The notes beneath the pieces are model-generated. The model had not been told where the DNA came from. It saw only the letters and a program-made list of their open reading frames with translations, and ran no database searches. A stretch of DNA of 64,000 nucleotides from Nitrospinia bacterium. GTDB taxonomy: Bacteria > Nitrospinota > Nitrospinia > Nitrospinales > JAJDAT01. Made by a program: the position numbers and the translations under genes. Positions 53,638 to 62,571 of the stretch are shown one piece after another. Where the stretch lies: assembly GCA_029261715.1 (NCBI GenBank), contig JAJDAT010000016.1, forward strand, positions 124,001 through 188,000. Reading direction: 5' to 3'. Every line of letters starts with the position of its first letter. Position 1 is the stretch's first letter.

Positions 53638-53828
53638 AAATAATCCAATGTTTTTAATATGAAGCCATCCCGTTTTGCTGGTAGAAAATAGCAAAAACCC
53701 TTTATGCATAAAGAATTAAAAAAACAATTTAATAGTATTAATTTTATCTATATAAATATTGAAGCCAGAAACTTTATTGTAAAAAAAATCTAGCCGTCCA
53801 AAATGATTGAAAAAATATAAATTATAAA

Positions 53829-54935
53829 ATGAAAGTAATTATTTTCACTGATTCTTATTTGCCACATCGGAACGGAGTCTCTTCTTCGATTGATCGCCAA
53901 GTAAAAACTCTAAAAAAGAACAGTAACAATGTATTGACTGTAGGTCCTAACAATTTAGAAACAGATATTAAAATTAAATCCAAGATTATTTTCAAAACAA
54001 GTGACCCTAGATTTTCACTCTTCGTTCCTATAAAACCTTTTAGGAAGTTACGATCAATTGGAAAGATCGATATTCTTCACATCCATACCCCCTTTTCATT
54101 TGGAGTATTAGGTTTAATTTACGCAAAGAAATATAAGATCCCCGTTGTATACACACACCACACAGATTTCTCACATTACTTCCATTACGTTCCTGCACTA
54201 AACAATATGTTTGGGAAAAAAGCTTCATTTTTTTTTTACAACAAATTTCTAAATTGTATTGACATAATTATTACTCCATCTGAAGATTCAAAAGACAAGC
54301 TTTTATCAACATATAAAATCGATAAAAAGAAAATCCGAGTAATCCATACTCCAATAGAGTTAAATACCAATATTTATGAAAACACTCATCAAAAAAAATC
54401 ATTCGATCTAGTATTTATTGGTCGCCTATCTCCTGAGAAAAATATTTTTTTAATAGGTAATGTTATAAAAAGTTTACTTTCCAAATTACCAAAAATGAAA
54501 ATCGCACTAATTGGAGATGGAATTAAAAAACAGTGGATACAACTCAAGTTAAAAAATTTTATTAATAAAAACGTTTTCTTTTTAGGGGAAATGAATAATA
54601 TAAAAGTTCAAGATATAATAAAAACTTCACGGTTTTGCCTTTTCCCATCTATCACTGAAACTCAAGGCTTAGTCATTCAAGAGGCGTGGGCAAACGGAGT
54701 GCCTATAATAACCGTCTCATGCAAGTTAACAAGAAAAGTTATAAAGAATGGAATAAACGGTTGGGTTTGTTTAAATTCACACGAGGATTTAGAAAAAACA
54801 ATTTTTTCACTAATAAAGAGTAAGCAACCTGATTTGAACCAAATATTTAATTGCATAAACAGCGCTAAGAAATACTCAACAAAAAATTGGTATAAAATTT
54901 ATAGAAACATGCTAAGTGAAGAGCTTTCAATATGA
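53829..54935 (+). CDS. Glycosyltransferase family 4 protein
   Basis: 368 residues. N-terminal Rossmann fold opens with FTDSYLPHRNGVSSSI, typical of GT4 enzymes such as MgtA/PimB types, and has THHTDFSHYF. The nucleotide-sugar part shows FIGRLSPEKNIFLI and PSITETQGLVIQEAWANGVP, the E-x7-E donor motif. It transfers a sugar from a nucleotide donor, probably to a lipid or glycan at the cytoplasmic membrane face. Its stop overlaps the start of the next membrane protein gene. Confidence 0.9.
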   Translation: MKVIIFTDSYLPHRNGVSSSIDRQVKTLKKNSNNVLTVGPNNLETDIKIKSKIIFKTSDPRFSLFVPIKPFRKLRSIGKIDILHIHTPFSFGVLGLIYAKKYKIPVVYTHHTDFSHYFHYVPALNNMFGKKASFFFYNKFLNCIDIIITPSEDSKDKLLSTYKIDKKKIRVIHTPIELNTNIYENTHQKKSFDLVFIGRLSPEKNIFLIGNVIKSLLSKLPKMKIALIGDGIKKQWIQLKLKNFINKNVFFLGEMNNIKVQDIIKTSRFCLFPSITETQGLVIQEAWANGVPIITVSCKLTRKVIKNGINGWVCLNSHEDLEKTIFSLIKSKQPDLNQIFNCINSAKKYSTKNWYKIYRNMLSEELSI

Positions 54936-55459
54936 AAAAAAACAGTGACATTCTAATGAAAGAGTATGAAATATCCAAAGAAAGTATTAAATCTGTAATG
55001 ACTCTTCTGGTAGGTGTGGCAGCTCCAATTTTAACTCTATCCGCAGTAATATGGAGACTTGCATTTTTAGGAAATCAAGTTCATGAACAATCAATTTATA
55101 TAGTATTGTTACTTATTAACTTTTTGATCGCATTTACGGTTTATCAAAATGTTCAAATAATTGCTCTCCAAATGCATATAAAATCTTTGGAAAAACAACT
55201 TCGAAACACAAAAATATTTAGGTGGGAGTCACAAATCGCCCGTGTTTGGTACGGAGAATCCAATTTGGCAAAAATATTTAACTCTACTCTAGGTATTCCT
55301 ATCATACTAATTATGATAATTCTATACAATGAGCTTTTCAAAATAATCGGACCTGGGCAAGCTTTTTGGTGGATAATTTTAATGAACGCTGGATATATAG
55401 GCATAATAATATACTGCTTATTCACTATTGGGGGGAAATTAAAAAAAGTAATTAGCTGA
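54932..55459 (+). CDS. Four-helix membrane protein coupled to GT4
   Basis: 175 residues with four hydrophobic segments (about 25-48, 55-73, 118-135, 145-165). The ATG lies in the ATGA overlap with the preceding glycosyltransferase, so the two are translated together and probably act on one membrane substrate. No family is recognised. Confidence 0.7.
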   Translation: MKKNSDILMKEYEISKESIKSVMTLLVGVAAPILTLSAVIWRLAFLGNQVHEQSIYIVLLLINFLIAFTVYQNVQIIALQMHIKSLEKQLRNTKIFRWESQIARVWYGESNLAKIFNSTLGIPIILIMIILYNELFKIIGPGQAFWWIILMNAGYIGIIIYCLFTIGGKLKKVIS

Positions 55460-55689
55460 AGCTGAACTACGCATATTGTGGTCGCCAGAATTATTAATTA
55501 TGAGCTAAATTAATTTAAAATAAATCATATTTAAAATCACACCGAAAACTGCCGTTTTCTATTTCGCTAATTTCACTCCTCGTATTCACTAGTTTTATAA
55601 ATGACAATAACCTACGAGTGATTTCTGAAGTATTACCATTAAAACTAATTTAATAATTTATAATTGAATTTAGAGAGTCGTACTAAAAC

Positions 55690-56451
55690 ATGAGAATCTT
55701 TAGCTGGAATGTAAATGGTATTCGCGCCATCTTAAAAAAAGATTTTTTGAATTGGATTGAAGAAGAATCTCCCGATGTGGTATGCCTTCAGGAGACTAAG
55801 GCCAATTCAGATCAGGTTGATTCAGATATATTCCCTCCAAAAGGATATACCGCCTATTGGAACTCGGCTGAGCGAAAGGGGTACAGCGGAGTTTTGACAT
55901 TGACGAAAAAAAAGCCAAAATCCGTGGCAATGGGAATGGGTATCGAAGAGTTTGATATTGAGGGTAGGATTGTTCGAACAGAATTTCCAAAATTTGATTT
56001 ATTAAATGTCTATTTTCCAAACGGCACATCTGGAGAAGAGAGACTCGATTATAAAATGCGTTTTTACGATGCGTTTCTAAATCACTGTGAAGATCTAAAA
56101 AAATCTGGGAAGAAATTAATAGTCACAGGCGATGTCAATACCGCCCATTGTCCCATTGACCTAAAAAATGATAAAGCCAACCAGAAAAACTCAGGGTTTT
56201 TACCCCAAGAAAGAGCTTGGGTTGATAAATTTATAGAACATGGGTTTGTGGATACATTTCGCGCATTAAATCCAGATAAAGTTCAATACTCATGGTGGGC
56301 TTATAGATTTAACGCTAGAGCTAGAAATATTGGATGGCGTATAGACTATTTTTTTGTGACTAAGGCTTTAATGAAAAATGTAAAAGATGGGTTTATTGAA
56401 GACCAAGTGATGGGCTCAGATCACTGCCCAATAGGTTTAGATATTAAATAA
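55690..56451 (+). CDS. xth: Exodeoxyribonuclease III (AP endonuclease)
   Basis: 253 residues, normal length. Motifs are FSWNVNGIRAIL, VVCLQETKA (metal Glu), TGDVNTAH (Asp/Asn), RIDYFFVT and GSDHCPIGLDI (catalytic Asp-His). It cleaves at abasic sites and has 3'-5' exonuclease activity on duplex DNA. No operon partner: it lies between an AT-rich accessory stretch and the repeat-containing gap. Confidence 0.95.
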   Translation: MRIFSWNVNGIRAILKKDFLNWIEEESPDVVCLQETKANSDQVDSDIFPPKGYTAYWNSAERKGYSGVLTLTKKKPKSVAMGMGIEEFDIEGRIVRTEFPKFDLLNVYFPNGTSGEERLDYKMRFYDAFLNHCEDLKKSGKKLIVTGDVNTAHCPIDLKNDKANQKNSGFLPQERAWVDKFIEHGFVDTFRALNPDKVQYSWWAYRFNARARNIGWRIDYFFVTKALMKNVKDGFIEDQVMGSDHCPIGLDIK

Positions 56452-56565
56452 TCAAGCTTTTAAGGTATCTCCAGTAATTCAATATTTTTACTTACGGTAA
56501 CTCGCAAGTCCTTATTTCATAAGGTCCGTTCGTAGCCAAAAACAGTTTTTAGAGGCCCCCTTTAT

Positions 56566-56640
56566 CTATTTAATCCCACAAGTGGGTTTAATTCCCCGCA
56601 GCTTGCCACGTCTTTTAAAATAATGCTTTTTATAGGTGCA
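56566..56640. repeat. CCCACAAGTGGG repeat, copy 2
   Basis: AATCCCACAAGTGGGTTTAA (56572-56591) and CTTGCCACGT (56602-56611) match copy 1 at the same spacing. The right arm GTGGCAAG present in copy 1 is not found here. Confidence 0.7.
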
Positions 56641-56753
56641 ACATATATGTTGCCGTCCGCTTACGGCGAGGGTATTCATTTAATCTCTCCGAAGATTTTT
56701 ATGGTTTTTTACCTTTAAGTAGCCTCATAATAAAGCATACAAAATTCATAAAT

Positions 56754-56861
56754 TTAAGAGAACCTCTAATAATTAACATTTATACTGGTTTGCTATCACC
56801 TAGCCCTTAAATTCATGGGCTAGGCTCTTGGCAATTTTGAATTTTTAGAGATCTCCTTATA
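56754..56861. repeat. Dispersed element with inverted ends and conserved inner stem, copy 2
   Basis: TTAAGAGAACCTCTAA at the left and TTTTTAGAGATCTCCTTA at the right form inverted ends. Inner stem CCTAGCCC / GGGCTAGG is longer than in copy 1 and differs from it at paired positions. It lies 113 bases before the PreP-type gene. Confidence 0.7.
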
Positions 56862-56973
56862 TACCTTTTAAATCTGCCTTTAGAGTTTTTGTTTAGCGAC
56901 AATAAAACAACATTATTAGTTTTCTCACTATAAATAAAAAATAGTTACGCTTTATATATTGAAAGGAATCCAA

Positions 56974-59901
56974 ATGACTTTGGAAGTTGGAAAAAATTAC
57001 CACGGGTTTAACCTGAATAAACAAGAGAAAATCGACGAATTAAATTCTTTGGCTTTAATTTTCGAACACGAAGCCACGGGCGCTGAAATCCTTATAATGG
57101 AAAACGACGACGACAATAAAGTTTTTAGCGTAACTTTTAAAACTCCTCCAGAAAACGATACTGGCGTCGCCCATATTTTAGAACATAGCGTCTTATGCGG
57201 CTCTAGGAAGTACCCCGTTAAAGAACCATTTATGGAGCTGATGAAAGGAAGTCTTAAAACATTTCTTAACGCGATGACCTTTCCCGATAAGACCATGTAT
57301 CCGGTAGCGAGTAGAAATAAAAAAGACTTATTTAATTTAATGAGCGTCTATATAGACGCGGTGTTTTTTCCGAAGATTTCCAAAGAAACATTTATGCAAG
57401 AAGGTTGGCATCACGAACTTGAATCTGCAGATAGCGAAATAATCTATAAAGGCGTTGTGTTTAATGAAATGAAAGGAGTGTTTTCGGACCCCGAAAGCGT
57501 TCTAGATCGTTATTTAAATCACTCATTATTTCCAGACACGACTTATGGTTTTGAATCTGGCGGCGATCCCGACAACATTCCAGATTTAACTTACGAAGAA
57601 TTTAAAGAGTTTCATAAAAAACATTATCACCCTTCCAATAGCAGAATTTTCCTTTACGGAGATGGCGATACTTTAGAGTACTTAGAGTTCATGCAGAAGA
57701 ATTTTCTGAATGAATTTACCAGGCAGACCCCAGATTCTTTGATCAATTTTCAACCTAAATTTCTCGAACCGAAGCGCGAGGAAATTCATTATTCAATCGC
57801 CAAAGAGGAATCAGAAGAGAACAAGACCTTTATCACTGTTGGATTGGTGCTTCATAAGTCTGTAGATCAAGAACACTGCATGGCATTCAATATTTTAAGC
57901 CACTTACTTTTAGGAACACCCGCTTCTCCACTTAGAAAAGCTCTTATTGAATCGGGACTTGGAAGTGAAGTTATTGGCGGCGGTTTTGACGATCAAAGAT
58001 TGGAAACAGTTTTTGCTGTGGGCTTAAAAGGAACTGAAAAAGAAAACGAGGAAAAAATACTCGATTTAATTTTCGGTGTTTTAAAAGAGTTAGCCGAAAA
58101 AGGAATCGAAAAAGATATGGTTAAGGCGGCGGTTAATACAGTCGACTTTAAATTACGCGAAGCCAACTTTGGAGGATTTTCTAAAGGCATTGTTTACAAC
58201 ATTCAATCTCTTGGTTCCTGGTTATACGACGGAGATCCATTAATGCATCTAAAGTATGAAGAGATAATGAAAACAATCAGACAAAAATCCGAAGATGGAT
58301 ACTTCGAAGGTTTAATTCGCGATAATCTTTTAAGCAATCGCCACCGAAGTGTTGTAGTTGGTATCCCTAAATCCGGCTTAACCGAAGAAAAGGATGAAGA
58401 AACAAAAAAGAAATTAGCGGATTACAAATCAAAATTAAAAGCTAGCGAACTAGAGCTAACCGAGAAAGAGACCAAAAAACTTCAGGACCTGCAGCTCATT
58501 CCAGATCCACCAGAAGCTTTGGCCACATTACCCAAACTAGGTATTGAAGATTTAGGAGACGCTCCAGCTGAGTTTCCAATAGAAGAAAAACGGCAAAATT
58601 CTCCAAAAGTTTTATTTCACGATTTATTTACAAACAAAATTGCTTACGTACAAGTAGGATTTGATACAAAAGCCGTCCCAGTTGATCAACTGCAATATTT
58701 ATCATTGTTGGGGCGTTTGATTCTTGAAATGGGAACTAAAAAGAGCAGCTATGTTGAAATTACTCAGAGGATGGGAATTCATACTGGGGGAATTAGAACC
58801 AGCCACTTTTCATCTCTTCGTCTAGCCGATAAAAATAAAATCGTATCGCAATTATTTTTCAGCGGGAAAGCCGTATTAGATAAATTAGGAGAATTGTTTG
58901 ATATTTATCGAGAACTTTTAGGAGAGTTTGATTTCTCCGATTCAAAACAGTTATTAGATATTATCCGCAGCGCAAAAGCAGATATGGAAGCCTCTATTGT
59001 GCCGGCAGGCAACCAATACGTTATTTCCAGATTGAATGCATATACCTCTGCCATTGGAAGATATGACGAATTTACTGGCGGATTGGCATATTTTAGGTTT
59101 CTAGAAAACTTATTAGAAAGAGTCGAAAAAGACCCAGAGGAAGTGGCTAATTCCTTTTCTAATGTAGCCAATCTAATTTTTTCTCAAGACAATATGCTTG
59201 TTAATGTCACTTCAGAGTCGGAAGATTATTCGAATTTTGAACGAGAAATAAACTCATTATCTCAAGTGTTTCCAGAAAAAGGAAAAGGCGAGGCCGCTTT
59301 AGAACTTCCTTCCTATAATTTAAACGAAGCTTTTTTAACGGCAGGAAATATTCAATACGTAGGCAAAGGGGCAAACCTATACGATTGGGACTATAAATAT
59401 TCTGGAAAGTTTGAAGTCCTCAAAGCTATTCTAAATACTCAATACCTTTGGGAAAACGTCCGAATGAAAGGTGGAGCTTATGGATGCTCTGCAGCTTTTG
59501 ATTATTACAGCGGAGATTTTGCGCTAGTCTCTTACCGTGACCCTAACTTAAGCGAAACGTTAAGCGTTTACGACGAAATACCTGATTTTATATCTAACTT
59601 AGATTTAACAAAAGATGAATTAGATAAATTCATTATTGGCTGCGTAGGTAGGTTAGATCCACCATTAACCTCCGACCGAAAGGGATCCATCTCAATGGTA
59701 GATTCTTTAACCGGAATGACGCACGAGTTAAGACAAAAAAAGCGAGAAGAACTTATGTCAACAACCCTTAGCGATATTCGAGAGTTTGCTCCTTTGTTCC
59801 AAAAAATAAAGGAGTCTGGTTTAATTTGCGTATTGGGTAATGAAGGAAAAATTAAAGAATCCGAAAGTTCTTTTGATCATTTGGTAAAAGTTTTTAATTA
59901 A
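56974..59901 (+). CDS. Presequence protease family (M16C) metallopeptidase
   Basis: 975 residues from ATG 56974, which has AAAGGA just upstream. The inverted zinc motif HILEH lies at residues 67-71, with the third ligand Glu in GVVFNEMKG near 150. The C-terminal half shows the catalytically inactive second M16 pair and the RMKGGAYGC substrate-binding loop. The length and HxxEH type match PreP, which degrades unfolded peptides in a closed chamber. No signal peptide: probably cytoplasmic or loosely exported. It is monocistronic. Confidence 0.92.
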   Translation: MTLEVGKNYHGFNLNKQEKIDELNSLALIFEHEATGAEILIMENDDDNKVFSVTFKTPPENDTGVAHILEHSVLCGSRKYPVKEPFMELMKGSLKTFLNAMTFPDKTMYPVASRNKKDLFNLMSVYIDAVFFPKISKETFMQEGWHHELESADSEIIYKGVVFNEMKGVFSDPESVLDRYLNHSLFPDTTYGFESGGDPDNIPDLTYEEFKEFHKKHYHPSNSRIFLYGDGDTLEYLEFMQKNFLNEFTRQTPDSLINFQPKFLEPKREEIHYSIAKEESEENKTFITVGLVLHKSVDQEHCMAFNILSHLLLGTPASPLRKALIESGLGSEVIGGGFDDQRLETVFAVGLKGTEKENEEKILDLIFGVLKELAEKGIEKDMVKAAVNTVDFKLREANFGGFSKGIVYNIQSLGSWLYDGDPLMHLKYEEIMKTIRQKSEDGYFEGLIRDNLLSNRHRSVVVGIPKSGLTEEKDEETKKKLADYKSKLKASELELTEKETKKLQDLQLIPDPPEALATLPKLGIEDLGDAPAEFPIEEKRQNSPKVLFHDLFTNKIAYVQVGFDTKAVPVDQLQYLSLLGRLILEMGTKKSSYVEITQRMGIHTGGIRTSHFSSLRLADKNKIVSQLFFSGKAVLDKLGELFDIYRELLGEFDFSDSKQLLDIIRSAKADMEASIVPAGNQYVISRLNAYTSAIGRYDEFTGGLAYFRFLENLLERVEKDPEEVANSFSNVANLIFSQDNMLVNVTSESEDYSNFEREINSLSQVFPEKGKGEAALELPSYNLNEAFLTAGNIQYVGKGANLYDWDYKYSGKFEVLKAILNTQYLWENVRMKGGAYGCSAAFDYYSGDFALVSYRDPNLSETLSVYDEIPDFISNLDLTKDELDKFIIGCVGRLDPPLTSDRKGSISMVDSLTGMTHELRQKKREELMSTTLSDIREFAPLFQKIKESGLICVLGNEGKIKESESSFDHLVKVFN

Positions 59902-60328
59902 CTAGAACTAAATCAAAGACTAGTCAAATCAGTAAAAACACTTACGCGAATCAAAGAATCTCAAATTTAGGTGAATAAAAGCTACTATCACACTCAATTT
60001 TGAGACAAAAAAGACTATAACCACATTATTTTAATTTTTTATGTGGTTATAGTCGCTTTGGGGAAACTATTGCCCATTTTAAAGCCAAAAATAAAATCCC
60101 TGCGGACAAACACCTTCCTTCAAAAAAAAGTTTAAACCACTAAAAAATAAGGATTTTTTTGGCTCCCCTAGCAAAACTAAGACATTAAATCTATTTTCGG
60201 CATAATTCATGCATTAATTTCTGTAGAGAGGTTGAAACGCCAAAAATCCAACATTAAAGATTTTAGCGTTTCGCTAGCGCAAACAAACTTATGCTTAGAA
60301 TTTAAGTTTTCTACTTAAGGAGAAGAAA
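59902..60328. other. Intergenic region with a 14-bp hairpin
   Basis: No gene until the small ORF at 60329. The hairpin at 60013-60054 is its main feature; the rest is AT-rich. Confidence 0.5.
60013..60054. terminator. 14-bp perfect hairpin downstream of the PreP-type gene
   Basis: GACTATAACCACAT pairs with ATGTGGTTATAGTC around a 14-base AT loop. It is 110 bases past the stop and lacks a following U-run, so it may be a terminator, a repeat, or an RNA end-stabiliser. Confidence 0.5.
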
Positions 60329-60487
60329 ATGTTGAACCGCAGAGAAATTCTACAACTCTTGAAAGAAATTGGAATTACGAGCATGGATGAAATCAAAATA
60401 ACTTGCCGAATTTACGAAAATTATTTTCAAGATCCTTTTGGCGGCAGATTTTCTCCAAAGGAAACAGACATAATGGCTTTACAATAA
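60329..60487 (+). CDS. Small protein of 52 residues, unknown function
   Basis: ATG 60329 has a strong ribosome site (AAGGAGA). The protein starts MLNRREILQLL, has a short helix-turn pattern in the middle and ends GGRFSPKETDIMALQ. The well-formed start, codon-like composition and charged-helical layout support a real gene. No family is recognised. Its stop overlaps the 3' end of the convergent tpx-like gene by 9 bases. Confidence 0.65.
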   Translation: MLNRREILQLLKEIGITSMDEIKITCRIYENYFQDPFGGRFSPKETDIMALQ

Positions 60488-61057
60488 AGATTCAGCCGCT
60501 TTAAACGCTTTTTCCATATCTGGCAATTCTGCCAATTTGGAAACAATTTCTTTATAGCGGACAACTCCATCTTTATCTAAAACAAAAACTGCGCGAGCCA
60601 AAAGACGATTTTCTTGGATCAATAATCCAGACGCTTTTCCAAATGACGCGTCTCGATAATCCGATAGAAAAATCAAATTGTTAATTTTGGCTTTTTTAGA
60701 AAAGCGTTTCTGAGCGAATGGTAGATCGCGACTAATAGTAATCAAATTAGTCTTTTTGTCTAAACCATGATTTTCTTCGCTCAAAATATGAGTTTGCTTT
60801 TCGCAAGTAGGCGTGTCTAAAGAAGGCACCACACTTAAAATAGTAACCTTACCTTTAAACGAATCCAAAGCAGTCATTGCTAAAGATAAATTTGGAAGTT
60901 CAACTTTAGGCAACGGTTTACCCACCTCTATATGATTGCCAAACAACGTTAGAGGAGCGCCACCCAAAGAGATTTTTACAACATCCCCTCCAAAAGCAGT
61001 TGCTACCTGAAAAAAACTAAAAAGCATAATACTCGGAAGCAAGAAAAGCTTTTTCAT
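60479..61057 (-). CDS. Exported thiol peroxidase (Tpx) lacking the resolving cysteine
   Basis: 192 residues with a signal peptide of ~24 residues. VVPSLDTPTCEKQT carries the peroxidatic Cys85 in the Tpx motif. The family's resolving cysteine, normally in DLPFAQKRFC, is Ser120 here (DLPFAQKRFS), so it would work as a one-cysteine enzyme and need an external thiol. It probably reduces peroxides in the periplasm. The gene is alone, upstream of an SGNH gene. Confidence 0.88.
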   Translation of the reverse strand: MKKLFLLPSIMLFSFFQVATAFGGDVVKISLGGAPLTLFGNHIEVGKPLPKVELPNLSLAMTALDSFKGKVTILSVVPSLDTPTCEKQTHILSEENHGLDKKTNLITISRDLPFAQKRFSKKAKINNLIFLSDYRDASFGKASGLLIQENRLLARAVFVLDKDGVVRYKEIVSKLAELPDMEKAFKAAESLL

Positions 61058-61139
61058 AATACTAAGTCCTCTTTATAGATAATTTGATTTACCTTCTAAA
61101 AACCGTAAAAACAGTTTACTCATCTCTCAATTCATAATA

Positions 61140-62555
61140 TTACTTTGTAAATTCTTTTTGTAACAAATTAAACATTACGTCTGCAAAAATCTCATTTCCT
61201 TTTTCGTTTAGATGTGGATCGTACTTCCACTTAACTTGAATTCCATTATTTTTTGATTCGTTTAATTTTTTATAAAAAGGGATATATTTAAATCCATAAA
61301 ACCGAGATAATTTTTCTAACCAAATAGAAGAGAAGTTCATATATTGAGTAAAATGGTTAAAAAATTTAAACGAATCCATTATTATAAAGCGACCTCCAGA
61401 TTGCTTGACTGTATTACCTAAAATCTGGAATATTTTTAGATTTACCAAATTCGTCGTAAGCCAAGTAGGAAAATTTTTGTCGTCTCCAATAAACATTTTT
61501 TCCTCATTGTGGTCATGCTTCACTCTTTTTTTATTAGAAATCGAATTGATCTTGTCAGAAATGGAAACAAAAATATCAGAAAGAAAAAAACTCGCTGGTA
61601 TTTTACTAGTTCTTTCTCCTTCCATTTTTTTCTCGATATATAGGTTTTGTTTTTCAAGAAACTTTTCATAATCGCTTGGTGGGTAAATACTGAGGGGCAA
61701 ACGTTCTAAAAGCGAAATCACTTCGGAGCTTTTTTTGCTTTCGACAAGAGCCTTGATTCGTTCTAAGTTGATTTTATTTATATATAAATAATCGAGAATA
61801 AAATCATCTAATTCTTTTTTGTATAAACTTCTTGGAAGTTCTTTTTTAATTGTTGAAAGCGGTCTAATGTACAAACAATCCAGATCTTCTAAATCATAAA
61901 GTCCAAACATTCCCTGTTGACACCATGTATTTGAAATCGATCTGAAATAGTTTTTATCAAAAATATTAACAAACACATAATCGGGTTTAAACGCAGAGGC
62001 AAACTTCGTCCATGTTAAATATGTTTGATCCAATCCATACCCTGCAACGCCAAAATTTAACACTTCAAAGTTTTTTCCCGTTATTGCTCCAAACTCTTCG
62101 TTTAGTTTTTTTTCCAAAAGTTGACCGGCTGTTTTATCAAAATCGACTTCTCTCGCCGCAATCATAGAATCCCCCAAAAGAGCTATCCGTACAGTGTTTT
62201 TCTCTCTTTGAATTTTTCTTTCAAAATCCCTAAACCCCTGAGAGTTTATTTTAACTTGCGGACTAAACTCGCGAGCATACCAGTGTTGACCGGTATGCGT
62301 GTGTTCTGAGCTGGGCAAAAACTTCCATCCCAATAACGAATCTGGAACTAAAACTAAGTTTATATATGAAGGATTCAAATAACCATAAACTTGGCCTCCA
62401 ATTTCAACCACAACTCCTAAACTAATTAAACACAATAAACTAGCCAGGAAAATAAAAACTGCTTTCAGCCTAAAATAAAAAAATAAAAAAATTATGTAGG
62501 AAAATAAACCAACGGCAAGTAACGACAAAATAAAGTATGGGAAGGTAATATTCAT
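61140..62555 (-). CDS. Membrane-anchored SGNH-like protein (intact paralog of the broken copy)
   Basis: 471 residues. Two hydrophobic segments near residues 5-60 are followed by IALLGDSMIAAREVDFDKTAG (block I with GDS), NFGVAGYGLDQ, and a C-terminal DPHLNEKGNEIFAD giving the Asp-x-His. Overall order matches the pseudogene at 50536, with ~130 extra residues in the middle that the pseudogene lost. Likely acts on a surface glycan or lipid. It starts 17 bases downstream of the mutS2 stop on the same strand, so it may be transcribed with mutS2. Confidence 0.72.
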   Translation of the reverse strand: MNITFPYFILSLLAVGLFSYIIFLFFYFRLKAVFIFLASLLCLISLGVVVEIGGQVYGYLNPSYINLVLVPDSLLGWKFLPSSEHTHTGQHWYAREFSPQVKINSQGFRDFERKIQREKNTVRIALLGDSMIAAREVDFDKTAGQLLEKKLNEEFGAITGKNFEVLNFGVAGYGLDQTYLTWTKFASAFKPDYVFVNIFDKNYFRSISNTWCQQGMFGLYDLEDLDCLYIRPLSTIKKELPRSLYKKELDDFILDYLYINKINLERIKALVESKKSSEVISLLERLPLSIYPPSDYEKFLEKQNLYIEKKMEGERTSKIPASFFLSDIFVSISDKINSISNKKRVKHDHNEEKMFIGDDKNFPTWLTTNLVNLKIFQILGNTVKQSGGRFIIMDSFKFFNHFTQYMNFSSIWLEKLSRFYGFKYIPFYKKLNESKNNGIQVKWKYDPHLNEKGNEIFADVMFNLLQKEFTK

Positions 62556-62571
62556 TATCAGGTATCTAAAA

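Larger units (their letters stand above)
56452..56973. other. Intergenic region with two dispersed repeats
   Basis: No gene is seen. The region contains copy 2 of the CCCACAAGTGGG repeat and copy 2 of the structured element. TTTTTAGAGGCCCCCTTTAT at 56546-56565 resembles the end of the latter, perhaps a further remnant. Confidence 0.55.
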
